59,594 nucleotides of DNA, from contig CAZSVQ010000002.1 of the NCBI GenBank assembly GCA_964610345.1, forward strand, positions 1 to 59,594, written 5' to 3'. A model generated the notes under the pieces. It ran no database searches. It had not been told where the DNA came from and saw only the letters and a program-made list of their open reading frames with translations. The first letter of the stretch is position 1, and the number at the start of each line of letters is the position of its first letter. This document shows positions 16,123 to 23,927 of the stretch, piece by piece. The position numbers and the translations under genes are program-made. This DNA is from HK-STAS-PATE-36 sp964610345 (GTDB taxonomy: Bacteria; Patescibacteriota; Saccharimonadia; Saccharimonadales; JAGQNJ01).

Positions 16123-16282
16123 CTAATCCAACACCTTCGCAGCACTTAGTTGGCATTTTGCAGGATGGACAAACAAAATGGCCATGAACTGGCTCAATCG
16201 GGTAGTGTCCACAATTATCGCAAAAAAATTCTGGAGACTTTTCTTTTACAAGTTCGCCATAAATAACATCTTCGTTGTTCAC
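16115..16282 (-). CDS. Small zinc-ribbon protein (55 aa)
   Basis: A short frame from GTG 16282 encodes 55 residues with two CxxC knuckles, FFCDNCGHYP and HFVCPSCKM, plus a KCCEG tail. The pattern is that of a rubredoxin-like zinc ribbon. A TATAAT ends 9 nt before the GTG with no Shine-Dalgarno. The gene overlaps the start of the downstream membrane gene by 8 nt. The role may be regulatory or structural. Confidence 0.65.
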   Translation of the reverse strand: MNNEDVIYGELVKEKSPEFFCDNCGHYPIEPVHGHFVCPSCKMPTKCCEGVGLDV

Positions 16283-16302
16283 AATAGTTTAATTATACTA
16301 TT

Positions 16303-17673
16303 TTATGCCTTACATGACTTACCGATATGATAATACACCCCTTTTTTAACTTTTGTTTTAGCATTTTTTTCTTTACAAATAGGGCATTTTTTCGACACAA
16401 AATCACAATCTTTTTGTTCTTCTTTATTTTTATTAGGAATATCACCATTTAAATCCAAATCACTTTGTCGGCTAATTCCTGATGGACAAGAGCTAGAATC
16501 TGCGGTTTTAATAGCGTTATTTTCTGCCCGCAAAGCTAGATCCGCGTTGCCTTGATTATGGTAAATACGTGCTTGCTCAATAAAACTTGCAGAAACTTTA
16601 CCAAATACGTTTGAATTAATAGTTGTATCTTTTATCGCTCGCTTTACCATTTGAGCTTCAGAAAGCTCGGCTAACTTTTCGGTTGCTTGAACTTGACTGA
16701 ATAAAATGTCCGACCCATCAATCAATTGTTCGGTAACAATATTGATGTCGTTAGCGAAACTCTTGCGCCGCTCATCACAAAATTGCCTAAATACTCGGTA
16801 ATCTTGTCGTTGTTTAGTCTCACCAAAAAAAGTTTCACCGTTTATGTCATCAAATATTTTAACTAAATCAATTACACCGTTAGTCATTAATGATTTTGGG
16901 ACGAGCAATGGCTTATCTAAAATTTCAGCTGTTGATAAATTTTGATAATCAACGCCCAGTATTTTGGCTAATTTTACAATTGTTTGTAAATCCAGCCTAG
17001 CCGCACTTGGCTCTGGTACGCCAGCAACAAAGGCCGATTCTATTGAGACACCACTATTTTCAGCTGTTGTTACCTGAATAGCCATAGTTTTTGTGTCAAC
17101 AAAAAAACCAGATTGTTTTAATTCTTCATCAGTCATGTTGTCTGGTGCTAACGAAAACACGACCATATAATTATCTGTGAGCAAACCTGTCGATTCTAAA
17201 TATTTCAATCGTCTAGCGTTGCGAGCCTCTGCCTCTGCCCGAAGGCGCATTTTAGAATTAACATTTATTAGTCGTAGAGTGTTGGTATAGATATCACTAA
17301 ACTGTTGACCAAATTGAATGAGTTCACCATTATCGTTTTTTTGTAAGTGAAATTTTGTAACCTCTCCAGCTTTTAAAACACGCTCCGAAAAGTCAGACCC
17401 AACATTGGTCGCTACCATTGCTTTTGCTTCTGGGTCGCCAGTTTTGGCACGCTTGATTGCACTCAGTAAACTATCGTTTGATTCTGGAGTTGTTTCTAGT
17501 TCGGAGCTTATTGCCATTAGGCCAACAGCACGGATTTGACGTTCAGTCTCAAGCCGCAATTGTTCGTCTATTTCAAGTTCAGAAATTTCGATAACATTAT
17601 CTGGGTACACTAACTTAGGGCTTGCCTCTTGTTCAATCCTAAATTCATACCCTTCAAATGTTGATGAAATCAT
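16303..17673 (-). CDS. Unknown protein with C-terminal zinc finger, behind a cobalamin-riboswitch-like leader
   Basis: The start is placed at ATG 17673; an in-frame TTG at 17691 lies within the leader hairpin. The 456-residue product is soluble, helix-rich and matches no family I know. Residues near 150-170 are Arg/Ala-rich (RLRAEAEARNARRLKYL). The last 35 residues carry a Cys cluster, CDFVSKKCPICKEKN ... HIGKSCKA, likely one zinc site. Nothing in the sequence links it to cobalamin chemistry, but its leader resembles a cobalamin aptamer. Its position is isolated between the zinc-ribbon gene and the divergent acyltransferase. Confidence 0.6.
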   Translation of the reverse strand: MISSTFEGYEFRIEQEASPKLVYPDNVIEISELEIDEQLRLETERQIRAVGLMAISSELETTPESNDSLLSAIKRAKTGDPEAKAMVATNVGSDFSERVLKAGEVTKFHLQKNDNGELIQFGQQFSDIYTNTLRLINVNSKMRLRAEAEARNARRLKYLESTGLLTDNYMVVFSLAPDNMTDEELKQSGFFVDTKTMAIQVTTAENSGVSIESAFVAGVPEPSAARLDLQTIVKLAKILGVDYQNLSTAEILDKPLLVPKSLMTNGVIDLVKIFDDINGETFFGETKQRQDYRVFRQFCDERRKSFANDINIVTEQLIDGSDILFSQVQATEKLAELSEAQMVKRAIKDTTINSNVFGKVSASFIEQARIYHNQGNADLALRAENNAIKTADSSSCPSGISRQSDLDLNGDIPNKNKEEQKDCDFVSKKCPICKEKNAKTKVKKGVYYHIGKSCKA

Positions 17674-17677
17674 ATAC

Positions 17678-17815
17678 CCTGCTTTTCTCAAGCAGGCTAC
17701 AAATAATCAATGCTCCTGCTCGGGAGACTTTTTTAGTATGCTGGCTCGGACTTTAACCGTTGCGGCACAGTGTGGGAGTTTCACCCATCTTCACAGCATT
17801 ATTTTGTTAAGTAGT
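17678..17815 (-). ncRNA. Cobalamin-riboswitch-like leader RNA with RBS-masking switch
   Basis: Read on the minus strand, the segment around 17738-17795 contains GGGTGAAACTCCCA, then CACTGTGCCGCAACGG, then AAGTCCGAGCCAGCATAC. These match in order the P3 hairpin, the conserved core and the P6-side strand of the cobalamin riboswitch. Downstream, CCTGCTT (17690-17696) can pair either with AAGCAGG (17678-17684), just before the ATG at 17673, or with GAGCAGG (17715-17721) inside the aptamer-side hairpin. This is a plausible translation-control switch. The 5' part of the aptamer and the B12-box end are divergent, so it may be a variant. Confidence 0.6.
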
Positions 17816-17904
17816 AGTAGTTTAACACAGCCGGCCTACGCTATATGTAGTAGTATTGTCTGCATTATGTTTATAATTTATTAAACATCTATACAATACT
17901 ATTG

Positions 17905-18858
17905 ATGGAACTTGAAAAACCCGAATCATACAAATTTGCACCACTTGACCATTGGCGCGAACAACAGCAGTTAGTCTCTCAAGAACTAAACGAACTAGCC
18001 CGTGGTCACGAAGAACGCTCCGGTGGAATGTTGACCACCCTATCAATTGACACTGATGCATATCCTGCTCAAAGAGTTACTCACCTATCTATTAACGGCC
18101 ACCCGAAAGATCCAGACCAACTCATTGCCCTAGGTCAAGCCGTAAACTTAGATCATCCTGAAAGATTTAACCAAATGCTTGATGCATTTGAAAAAATTGA
18201 ACATCAACATCAGTCAGTCACAACACTTGGCGAAATATTGTCAGCCGGTCAAAATATTATCGTTGCCACTAATCATTGCCAAATTCAAGACATCGCTGAA
18301 GCGCTCGGGGCTTGCCATATTGCTCTAAAACAAACTGGTGAAGTAAATAACCGTAATTATAGTTTTTCAACTAATATCGTACTCAGTAAAATGGTGGCTC
18401 ATCTTGGCTTTTTTGACACACCAGCAACGGAAGTTTTACAAGATTTATGCGACAAACAATATTTTAGCTTTCCAAAAACCGATTCGATTAAAGGCACTAA
18501 AATACCCGAGCTTTTAGTTTCTGGCTACAACAGTCATCTTCGCCGAAAACTCAAAAGCAGTTTTAAAGATGGTGGAAACTTATTTGGCATCGCCCCAAGC
18601 GGAACTGTTGATAAACTAAATTCTGAAGACGACAAAATACATCTTGGCCAAGTAGCAGAAGGCACTATTAAAATCCTTACTTCACCCAACACATTATTAT
18701 TACCAATCGCTGTTTACAGATCTGCTGATGAATCTATTTTTGAAATATTAGGTAATCCCCGTAAAATGCGCGATGCCGACGATGTGCATGCAATGATGTC
18801 ATCAATTGCCGACGTTTTAACCAAATCTTCTACTCAAAAAGAATTTGTTTACAATTAA
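17905..18858 (+). CDS. Divergent PlsC-like acyltransferase
   Basis: This 317-residue soluble protein carries NHCQIQD (an HX4D catalytic motif) at about residue 122 and GIAPSGTVD around 215, corresponding to the EGTRS-type phosphate-binding motif of glycerol-phosphate acyltransferases. These support acyl transfer from acyl-CoA or acyl-ACP to a phospholipid precursor. Sequence is otherwise divergent, so the acceptor is open. TACAAT (17892-17897) ends 7 nt before the ATG, with no Shine-Dalgarno, which suggests a leaderless mRNA. Confidence 0.6.
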   Translation: MELEKPESYKFAPLDHWREQQQLVSQELNELARGHEERSGGMLTTLSIDTDAYPAQRVTHLSINGHPKDPDQLIALGQAVNLDHPERFNQMLDAFEKIEHQHQSVTTLGEILSAGQNIIVATNHCQIQDIAEALGACHIALKQTGEVNNRNYSFSTNIVLSKMVAHLGFFDTPATEVLQDLCDKQYFSFPKTDSIKGTKIPELLVSGYNSHLRRKLKSSFKDGGNLFGIAPSGTVDKLNSEDDKIHLGQVAEGTIKILTSPNTLLLPIAVYRSADESIFEILGNPRKMRDADDVHAMMSSIADVLTKSSTQKEFVYN

Positions 18859-18866
18859 CAAACCGT

Positions 18867-19673
18867 TCAATTTATTGCTAGAAAAATCAGAATAACTCCA
18901 CCTAAGAATATCCGGTAATAAGCAAAAATCTTAAAATCATGCCTAGAAACATATTTTAATAGCCACCCGATTACAATAAACGCTGTTATAAAAGAAGCTA
19001 TAGTACCCGTCAATAATGCCATCCCGCCACCGCTAATTGTTGAAATATTACCAAAACCTTTAATTAATTTGTACATACCAGCCAAAAACAGAATTGGAAT
19101 ACTTAAATAAAATGAGAAAGCCGTTGCCGTTACACGGTCAAGCCCACTTAAAACCCCTCCCATAATAGTTGAGCCTGAACGTGACACACCTGGTACTAGT
19201 GCTAAAACTTGATACAATCCAATTTGTAAAGCTTGTTTTATTGATATTTTTTCAAGCTGGGGTTCAATTTTTGAAGGTTTTGCCTTGTGGTAAGTTTCTA
19301 TCAACCAAATTATTATTCCACCAATTATCAACGCACTGGCAATGATTGGCAATGTGCCAAGTCTAGATAACTTACTCTCAATTAAAAATCCAGCAACACC
19401 AGCTGGAATTGTTGCTAAAATCCAAATTTTCCAAAAATTTACAGATTGTGCATCGCCTTTTAATAAGCCTGTTGTTTTTTGTGTCAAATCTTCACGGTAA
19501 TACCAGAGTACGGCACCAAGTGCACCCATTTGTACGACCACCGTAAAAATCTCGGCTGTATCTTTATAGCCAATCATTTCTTGAGCTATTAATAAATGCC
19601 CCGTACTAGAAATTGGCAAAAACTCAGTCAAGCCTTCGATAATCCCTAGTAATATCGCTTGAAGTATTTCCAT
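18867..19673 (-). CDS. uppP: Undecaprenyl-diphosphatase
   Basis: This 268-residue, eight-helix membrane enzyme recycles undecaprenyl diphosphate to the monophosphate carrier used for peptidoglycan and surface glycans. Diagnostic motifs are EGLTEFLPISSTGH at 13-26 and LVPGVSRSGSTI near 160-172. Length and topology are normal. It lies downstream of the LexA-like gene and gtrA on the same strand, 14 bp from the former. It fits the heavy use of polyprenyl carriers elsewhere in the window. Confidence 0.95.
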   Translation of the reverse strand: MEILQAILLGIIEGLTEFLPISSTGHLLIAQEMIGYKDTAEIFTVVVQMGALGAVLWYYREDLTQKTTGLLKGDAQSVNFWKIWILATIPAGVAGFLIESKLSRLGTLPIIASALIIGGIIIWLIETYHKAKPSKIEPQLEKISIKQALQIGLYQVLALVPGVSRSGSTIMGGVLSGLDRVTATAFSFYLSIPILFLAGMYKLIKGFGNISTISGGGMALLTGTIASFITAFIVIGWLLKYVSRHDFKIFAYYRIFLGGVILIFLAIN

Positions 19674-19687
19674 ATCAAAATAGTACG

Positions 19688-20164
19688 CTATTTCTTATTT
19701 ATTTGCTTATTTTTTAAGTCAGAAAGTCTTGTAATAAAACTATTGGCAGCACCTTCAAACCCCATGATTTTAAGCGCACCAACAAGCACATAAAGCTGAT
19801 CAACCTGCGACTGCTCTGGTGCTTGTTGCTGTTCGGCAACAGTAAAATAATATTCAATTTTTTTAACTAACCACTTCTCTTCTTGCTCGGTTACTTGATT
19901 AGTTTTAATTACTTCTTTGGCGCCTTTTACTGGTTCTAGCGAACGAGCCGAATGGTCTCGCTTTACTAAATGCCCTCGTTTAACCAAACTATTTATGTGC
20001 AAAGCCACAGTTGCCACTGAATTATAATTCATGCCAGTTTTTATCTCTCGATAACTAGGACTGTATCCATGTTGAGCAATAAAATCGGCAATAAAATCGA
20101 GTAAGGCTTTTTGTTTTTTTGTTGGCCTTGTTAATTCAACATCTAATTTATTTTCTTCTAACAC
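19688..20164 (-). CDS. LexA-type winged-helix protein without peptidase domain
   Basis: Residues 14-70 (KKQKALLDFIADFIAQHGYS, PSYREI, NSVATVALHINSLVKRGHL) match the LexA DNA-binding domain. The C-terminal 80 residues form helices (TEQEEKWLVKKIEYYF) and lack the LexA Ser-Lys peptidase, so it cannot self-cleave as LexA does. At 158 residues it may be a repressor with another sensor or a dimerisation tail. It overlaps the end of the upstream GtrA gene by 17 nt and precedes uppP, so it may regulate envelope genes. Confidence 0.7.
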   Translation of the reverse strand: MLEENKLDVELTRPTKKQKALLDFIADFIAQHGYSPSYREIKTGMNYNSVATVALHINSLVKRGHLVKRDHSARSLEPVKGAKEVIKTNQVTEQEEKWLVKKIEYYFTVAEQQQAPEQSQVDQLYVLVGALKIMGFEGAANSFITRLSDLKNKQINKK

Positions 20165-20654
20165 TAGATTTTCCTGACTTTACATTGTTGTGTTTTCTTT
20201 TAACGGATTTAGGACGCTTGAGAGCTGGTGAAGCTGCTCGTTTTGGAGTTGGATGACTACCACGAGCAAATACCCACAACTTATACCAAACATAATTCCA
20301 TACAGTAAAGAATCCGGCTGACACAAATTGGCCAATATAGGGCGAGATTCCAAGCTTGCTCAATCCCCAAACAATTACCGTATCAATCCCCAAATTAATT
20401 AAAGAAAGGATTACATACCTTGAAGTCACAGCATCTAGCTCTTTACGGGCACGACGGTCATTAAACACCCAAAACCGTTCAAGCAAGAAATTTACATTTA
20501 AACCAAAAACGTAAGATATTATTTTTGAAGGCACTATATCTAGGCCAAGCACACTGTAGCACAGTGCAAACATCGCATAACCAGACCAAAACCACGCTCC
20601 GCCAGTTATCGAATATTGGATCACTTCTTTTAAGGTTTTTTTATTTTTTGCCAT
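20148..20654 (-). CDS. GtrA-family membrane protein with long basic tail
   Basis: A 168-residue protein with four transmembrane helices and the GtrA pattern: SITGGAWFWSGYAMF at the start, NFLLERFWVFND in the middle and WNYVWYKLWVF at the end. GtrA-like proteins are thought to help flip polyprenyl-linked sugars. A Lys/Arg-rich tail of about 40 residues (about 132-168) is unusual for the family and may contact RNA, lipid headgroups or acidic polymers. It overlaps the LexA-like gene. Confidence 0.8.
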   Translation of the reverse strand: MAKNKKTLKEVIQYSITGGAWFWSGYAMFALCYSVLGLDIVPSKIISYVFGLNVNFLLERFWVFNDRRARKELDAVTSRYVILSLINLGIDTVIVWGLSKLGISPYIGQFVSAGFFTVWNYVWYKLWVFARGSHPTPKRAASPALKRPKSVKRKHNNVKSGKSSVRRK

Positions 20655-20688
20655 TAATGAATATTATACACTCCCGTTCACAAAATGT

Positions 20689-20991
20689 TTATGTTGCCAA
20701 CCTACAATTTTGTTTTAACCAACTTGCGATTTCCTTAATAGTTAAATGTTCAACGGCAATTTTAACGGCATAATTTTCAATCGAGCCTTTTTTACCCAAA
20801 AAATGTATGTTATTAGCACCTAGGAAGGTCAAACCAGCTAACATTGCTGTTCTTTTATTGCTATCCACAAAAGGGTGGTCTGCAATAATTCCCTTAAAGA
20901 GTGCTGATGATTTTTCGCATAATTCGTCATACAACTCTTCTCCAAAAACAAATTGAGTTTGTAAAATATGTTCAAATGATAGCAATCTCAT
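20689..20991 (-). CDS. Doc/Fic-family toxin, N-terminally short
   Basis: The signature HPFVDSNKRTA (about 39-49) is the Fic/Doc motif HxFxDxNKR. Doc phosphorylates EF-Tu; other Fic proteins AMPylate targets. The protein is 100 residues and begins where the family already has about 30 residues, so the N-terminal helix is missing. The ATG overlaps the antitoxin stop by 4 nt, supporting this start. It is paired with an AbrB/MazE-type antitoxin. Confidence 0.75.
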   Translation of the reverse strand: MRLLSFEHILQTQFVFGEELYDELCEKSSALFKGIIADHPFVDSNKRTAMLAGLTFLGANNIHFLGKKGSIENYAVKIAVEHLTIKEIASWLKQNCRLAT

Positions 20992-21209
20992 CGTTCTGAA
21001 AGATTAATAAAATCGTCTTTGTATTCTTTTAGAATTTCATTTGCCTTATCAAAAATTTCTTTATCGTCATTAGATTCATATTTCAGAGGCCTGACGATTA
21101 CCTCAAGCTCATCACCAAAATTAATTTTTTGTTGCTTTAGTTCTTTGGCGGGAATGGTAACCCCTCCGCTTGAGCCAATCTTTATTACTTTTTGAATGCT
21201 TTTTATCAT
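20988..21209 (-). CDS. AbrB/MazE-type antitoxin
   Basis: A 73-residue protein with the swapped-hairpin DNA-binding pattern SIQKVIKIGSSGGVTIPAKEL followed by an acidic tail (residues 45-73) that would wrap the toxin. It should neutralise the downstream Doc-like toxin and repress the operon. The stop overlaps the toxin start by 4 nt. Confidence 0.8.
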   Translation of the reverse strand: MIKSIQKVIKIGSSGGVTIPAKELKQQKINFGDELEVIVRPLKYESNDDKEIFDKANEILKEYKDDFINLSER

Positions 21210-21283
21210 TATTAATATTATAACAATATGTTTTTGCTTTCTTCTTGTCTGGCACGTAAACTGTTATATTAATAACATACCCT

Positions 21284-22711
21284 ATGAAAAACAATGCCTC
21301 ATTTTTGTATAGTTTTTGCTTAGTCATCTTAGATTTCTTGGCGCTTCTCATAGCTTTTGTTGGCGCATATATTATCCGCGTAAAAATTGATAACCGCCCG
21401 GTGTTCGAGTTTGTCTCGGCTCGTTCATTCTTTGCAGTGTTTTTTGTTCTTGCTATATTTTGGGTCATTATTCTAGCTTTACTCGGTCTATACAACAACG
21501 CTATCTATGAAAAACGATTCAAAGAGTTTGGCCGGTTGCTAGTTGGCTCATTTGTGGGTTTGTTATTTATTTTAAGTGTTGCGTATGTAAGCAAAAAAAC
21601 TATCTTCCCGACTCGCTTAGTACCAGCTTATGGATTTTTGATTGCCTTATGTTTACTAATTATTTTCAGAAACATCGCCAGGTTTATACGTACTCGACTG
21701 TTCCGTTATGGTATTGGTATCAATAATCTGCTTATTGTTGGACATTCAAAGAATGTCGAAGAGTTACTTGATTTATTTGGAGATCTATCATCTGGATATA
21801 GAGTAATTGGTGTCGCTGGTTATAGGGGTAATGTGCATAAAATACGATCTTTTGCTAATTTTGACGAGGCAATCAAACATCTTCAAGCAAACAATATTAA
21901 CTCTATAATTCAAGCCGAATTTTACGCAAGCCCTAGCAAAAATAATCAAATCCTAGAATATGCTCAGCAGAATCATATATCATACCGGTTTATCCCAGGT
22001 AACACGGAGCTTTTTGTTGGTAATATTGATGTTGAGCTTTTCCGCTCGTCAATACCAATGATTGCTGTTAACCAAACTGCGTTAAATGGTTGGGGCAGAA
22101 TTGTGAAGCGACTATTTGACTTAGCTATCACTATACCTTTAATGATTATTTTAATACCTGTTTATCTAATAATAACCATATTGATATTCATTTCAGATTT
22201 TGGCGCACCATTCTTTAGCCAAAAACGAGTGACGCGCTATGGTCGGATTTTTACTATCTATAAATTCCGAACAATTAAAAAGAAATTTAATGGCCTCAGT
22301 CCAGAACAAGCATTTGAATCAATGGGCAAGCCAGAGCTTATAAAACAATACCGTGAAAATGGTGACCAACTACCAAAAGACCCACGCATTTCCAGTTTAG
22401 GCAGGTTCCTGAGAATCACTAGCCTTGATGAAATACCACAATTATGGAATGTCATTAAAGGTGATGTCAGCCTAGTTGGTCCACGCGCCCTTGTTCCAGA
22501 AGAAATAAAACTTGCAACTAACAAACACCATATTGTGAGCGTGAAATCGGGCTTAACCGGCTTGGCCCAAGTATCTGGGCGTAAAGATATTAGCTTTGAA
22601 GAACGTCGCAAACTAGATGTTTATTATGTCCAAAATTGGAGTTTTTGGTTTGATTTAGTAATTATCGCCAAGACATTTAGAATTGTCATAAACGGCCGAG
22701 GCGCAAAGTAA
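21284..22711 (+). CDS. Polyprenyl-phosphate sugar-1-phosphate transferase (exopolysaccharide initiator)
   Basis: This 475-residue WbaP/WcaJ-type enzyme has several N-terminal transmembrane helices, a Rossmann-like middle domain and a C-terminal catalytic domain (KRLFDLAITIPLMIILIPVY, YKFRTI, SLDEIPQLWNVIKGD, SLVGPRA, GLTGLAQVSGR). It starts glycan assembly by moving a sugar-1-phosphate from a UDP-sugar to undecaprenyl phosphate at the cytoplasmic face. It probably begins one of the glycans built by the glycosyltransferases that follow. UppP returns the carrier. Confidence 0.92.
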   Translation: MKNNASFLYSFCLVILDFLALLIAFVGAYIIRVKIDNRPVFEFVSARSFFAVFFVLAIFWVIILALLGLYNNAIYEKRFKEFGRLLVGSFVGLLFILSVAYVSKKTIFPTRLVPAYGFLIALCLLIIFRNIARFIRTRLFRYGIGINNLLIVGHSKNVEELLDLFGDLSSGYRVIGVAGYRGNVHKIRSFANFDEAIKHLQANNINSIIQAEFYASPSKNNQILEYAQQNHISYRFIPGNTELFVGNIDVELFRSSIPMIAVNQTALNGWGRIVKRLFDLAITIPLMIILIPVYLIITILIFISDFGAPFFSQKRVTRYGRIFTIYKFRTIKKKFNGLSPEQAFESMGKPELIKQYRENGDQLPKDPRISSLGRFLRITSLDEIPQLWNVIKGDVSLVGPRALVPEEIKLATNKHHIVSVKSGLTGLAQVSGRKDISFEERRKLDVYYVQNWSFWFDLVIIAKTFRIVINGRGAK

Positions 22712-22978
22712 AGCTTATATTCCTAGCCAGTGCGTCAATTCTAACATGCTTTTTATTGAAAATTTTGCCTTCAGGCTTAGGTCGTGCTTACAGAGTATAT
22801 GTTGCTGTTTTCACAACCTTGACCTCTAGAGAGTTTGACATTCATTTTAATACAAGTATCATAAGCTCTTGTGTCTAGTGCCGTGAGGTGGTTCTGTCAC
22901 ACTAAATAGGGTTATCGCAGATTATCCTATTAACATTATTTATGAATATTACTACATTTTAGGAGGGTAACATTACTT
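22712..22978. other. Leader region upstream of the LysM-CHAP gene
   Basis: This 267-bp gap has no convincing frame. It ends in a strong AGGAGG 12 nt before the ATG. A short inverted element (GTGTCTAGTG ... CACAC, about 22870-22900) suggests a folded leader. I looked for a cyclic-di-AMP riboswitch, common before wall hydrolases, and did not find its conserved segments. Confidence 0.3.
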
Positions 22979-23776
22979 ATGCGTAAATCCGCACTTTTAG
23001 CGGGGCTTATATTGAGCACGCTCATTTTTATTAACACTAAATTGTCGGCAAGTGCGCTGTCACTGCCAATTGACATAAACTCAGACACAAACACAAGTGG
23101 CTCTACAGCAATTGCACTGAGTTCGGTAGAGTCATTAACAACAGAGGATAAAGAAACAACTCCACAGCCACAACAACCGACAAAGCACCGGGTTTTAGCA
23201 GGTGAAACCTTGACTAAAATTGCATCGCAATACTCTACAACTTGGAAACGTCTGTACGACAAAAACCTACAAATACAAGATCCGAATGTCATAGATCTTG
23301 ACGAAGATCTGATAATTCCAGCCACCGAGGAAGTGCTGACTGAAAGAGAATTACCAACACAAACAACAGTAGCGCTTTCAGAAACGCAACCAACTTCTAG
23401 GCCGGTTGCAAAACCAAAAACTACCGAGCCTACAAACAAACCAATTCAAAGCTCTAAACCCACTAAAAGGCCGGCAGCAGGTGCCGGCAATGGCTACTCA
23501 GCGGGGTATTGTACGTGGTACGCAAAAAGTAAGCGCCCAGACCTACCTAACAACTTGGGTAATGCAAATACGTGGGTAAGCCGAGCTCGCGCTCAAGGTA
23601 TTCCAACCGGGTCAACTCCGCGAGTAGGCGCAATTGGGCAACAGGGCATGCATGTTGTGTATGTAGAGGCTGTTAACAACGATGGCACAGTAACCATATC
23701 TGAAATGAATTTTAAAGGTCGAGGCGTGATAAGCTCTCGCACAGTTGCCGCAGGAACATTCCAATATATATACTAG
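22979..23776 (+). CDS. Secreted LysM-CHAP cell-wall protein
   Basis: A 265-residue exported protein: signal peptide about 1-27 (SALLAGLILSTLIFINTKLSASA), LysM peptidoglycan-binding domain at 70-115 (HRVLAGETLTKIASQY ... IIPA), a Pro/Thr linker, and a CHAP domain from 170 on with catalytic Cys178 (GYCTWYAK) and His225 (GMHVVYVE). CHAP domains cleave peptidoglycan amide bonds. A strong AGGAGG precedes the gene, unlike most neighbours. Likely roles are wall remodelling during growth or attack on a host wall. Confidence 0.92.
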   Translation: MRKSALLAGLILSTLIFINTKLSASALSLPIDINSDTNTSGSTAIALSSVESLTTEDKETTPQPQQPTKHRVLAGETLTKIASQYSTTWKRLYDKNLQIQDPNVIDLDEDLIIPATEEVLTERELPTQTTVALSETQPTSRPVAKPKTTEPTNKPIQSSKPTKRPAAGAGNGYSAGYCTWYAKSKRPDLPNNLGNANTWVSRARAQGIPTGSTPRVGAIGQQGMHVVYVEAVNNDGTVTISEMNFKGRGVISSRTVAAGTFQYIY

Positions 23777-23779
23777 ACG

Positions 23780-23813
23780 ATAATATTAACCCGGGTTTTA
23801 AACTCAATATTAT
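23780..23813. terminator. Inverted repeat after the LysM-CHAP gene
   Basis: ATAATATT (23780-23787) and AATATTAT (23806-23813) can pair around a CCCGGG-containing loop, 4 bp after the LysM-CHAP stop. There is no clear T-run, so terminator activity is uncertain. Confidence 0.35.
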
Positions 23814-23927
23814 TTGGCTTACGATAGAACCTCGTGACCAACAAATTTTACCCTGAAAATATGCCAGAAATTATTTTTTTCAAATTAAGTATATACTAGT
23901 AGCATAATATGTAAGCAGGATGGTGTT

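Noticed and set aside
22712..22978. Cyclic-di-AMP riboswitch before the LysM-CHAP gene
   Set aside because: Conserved aptamer blocks could not be found on reading; only weak inverted repeats are present.
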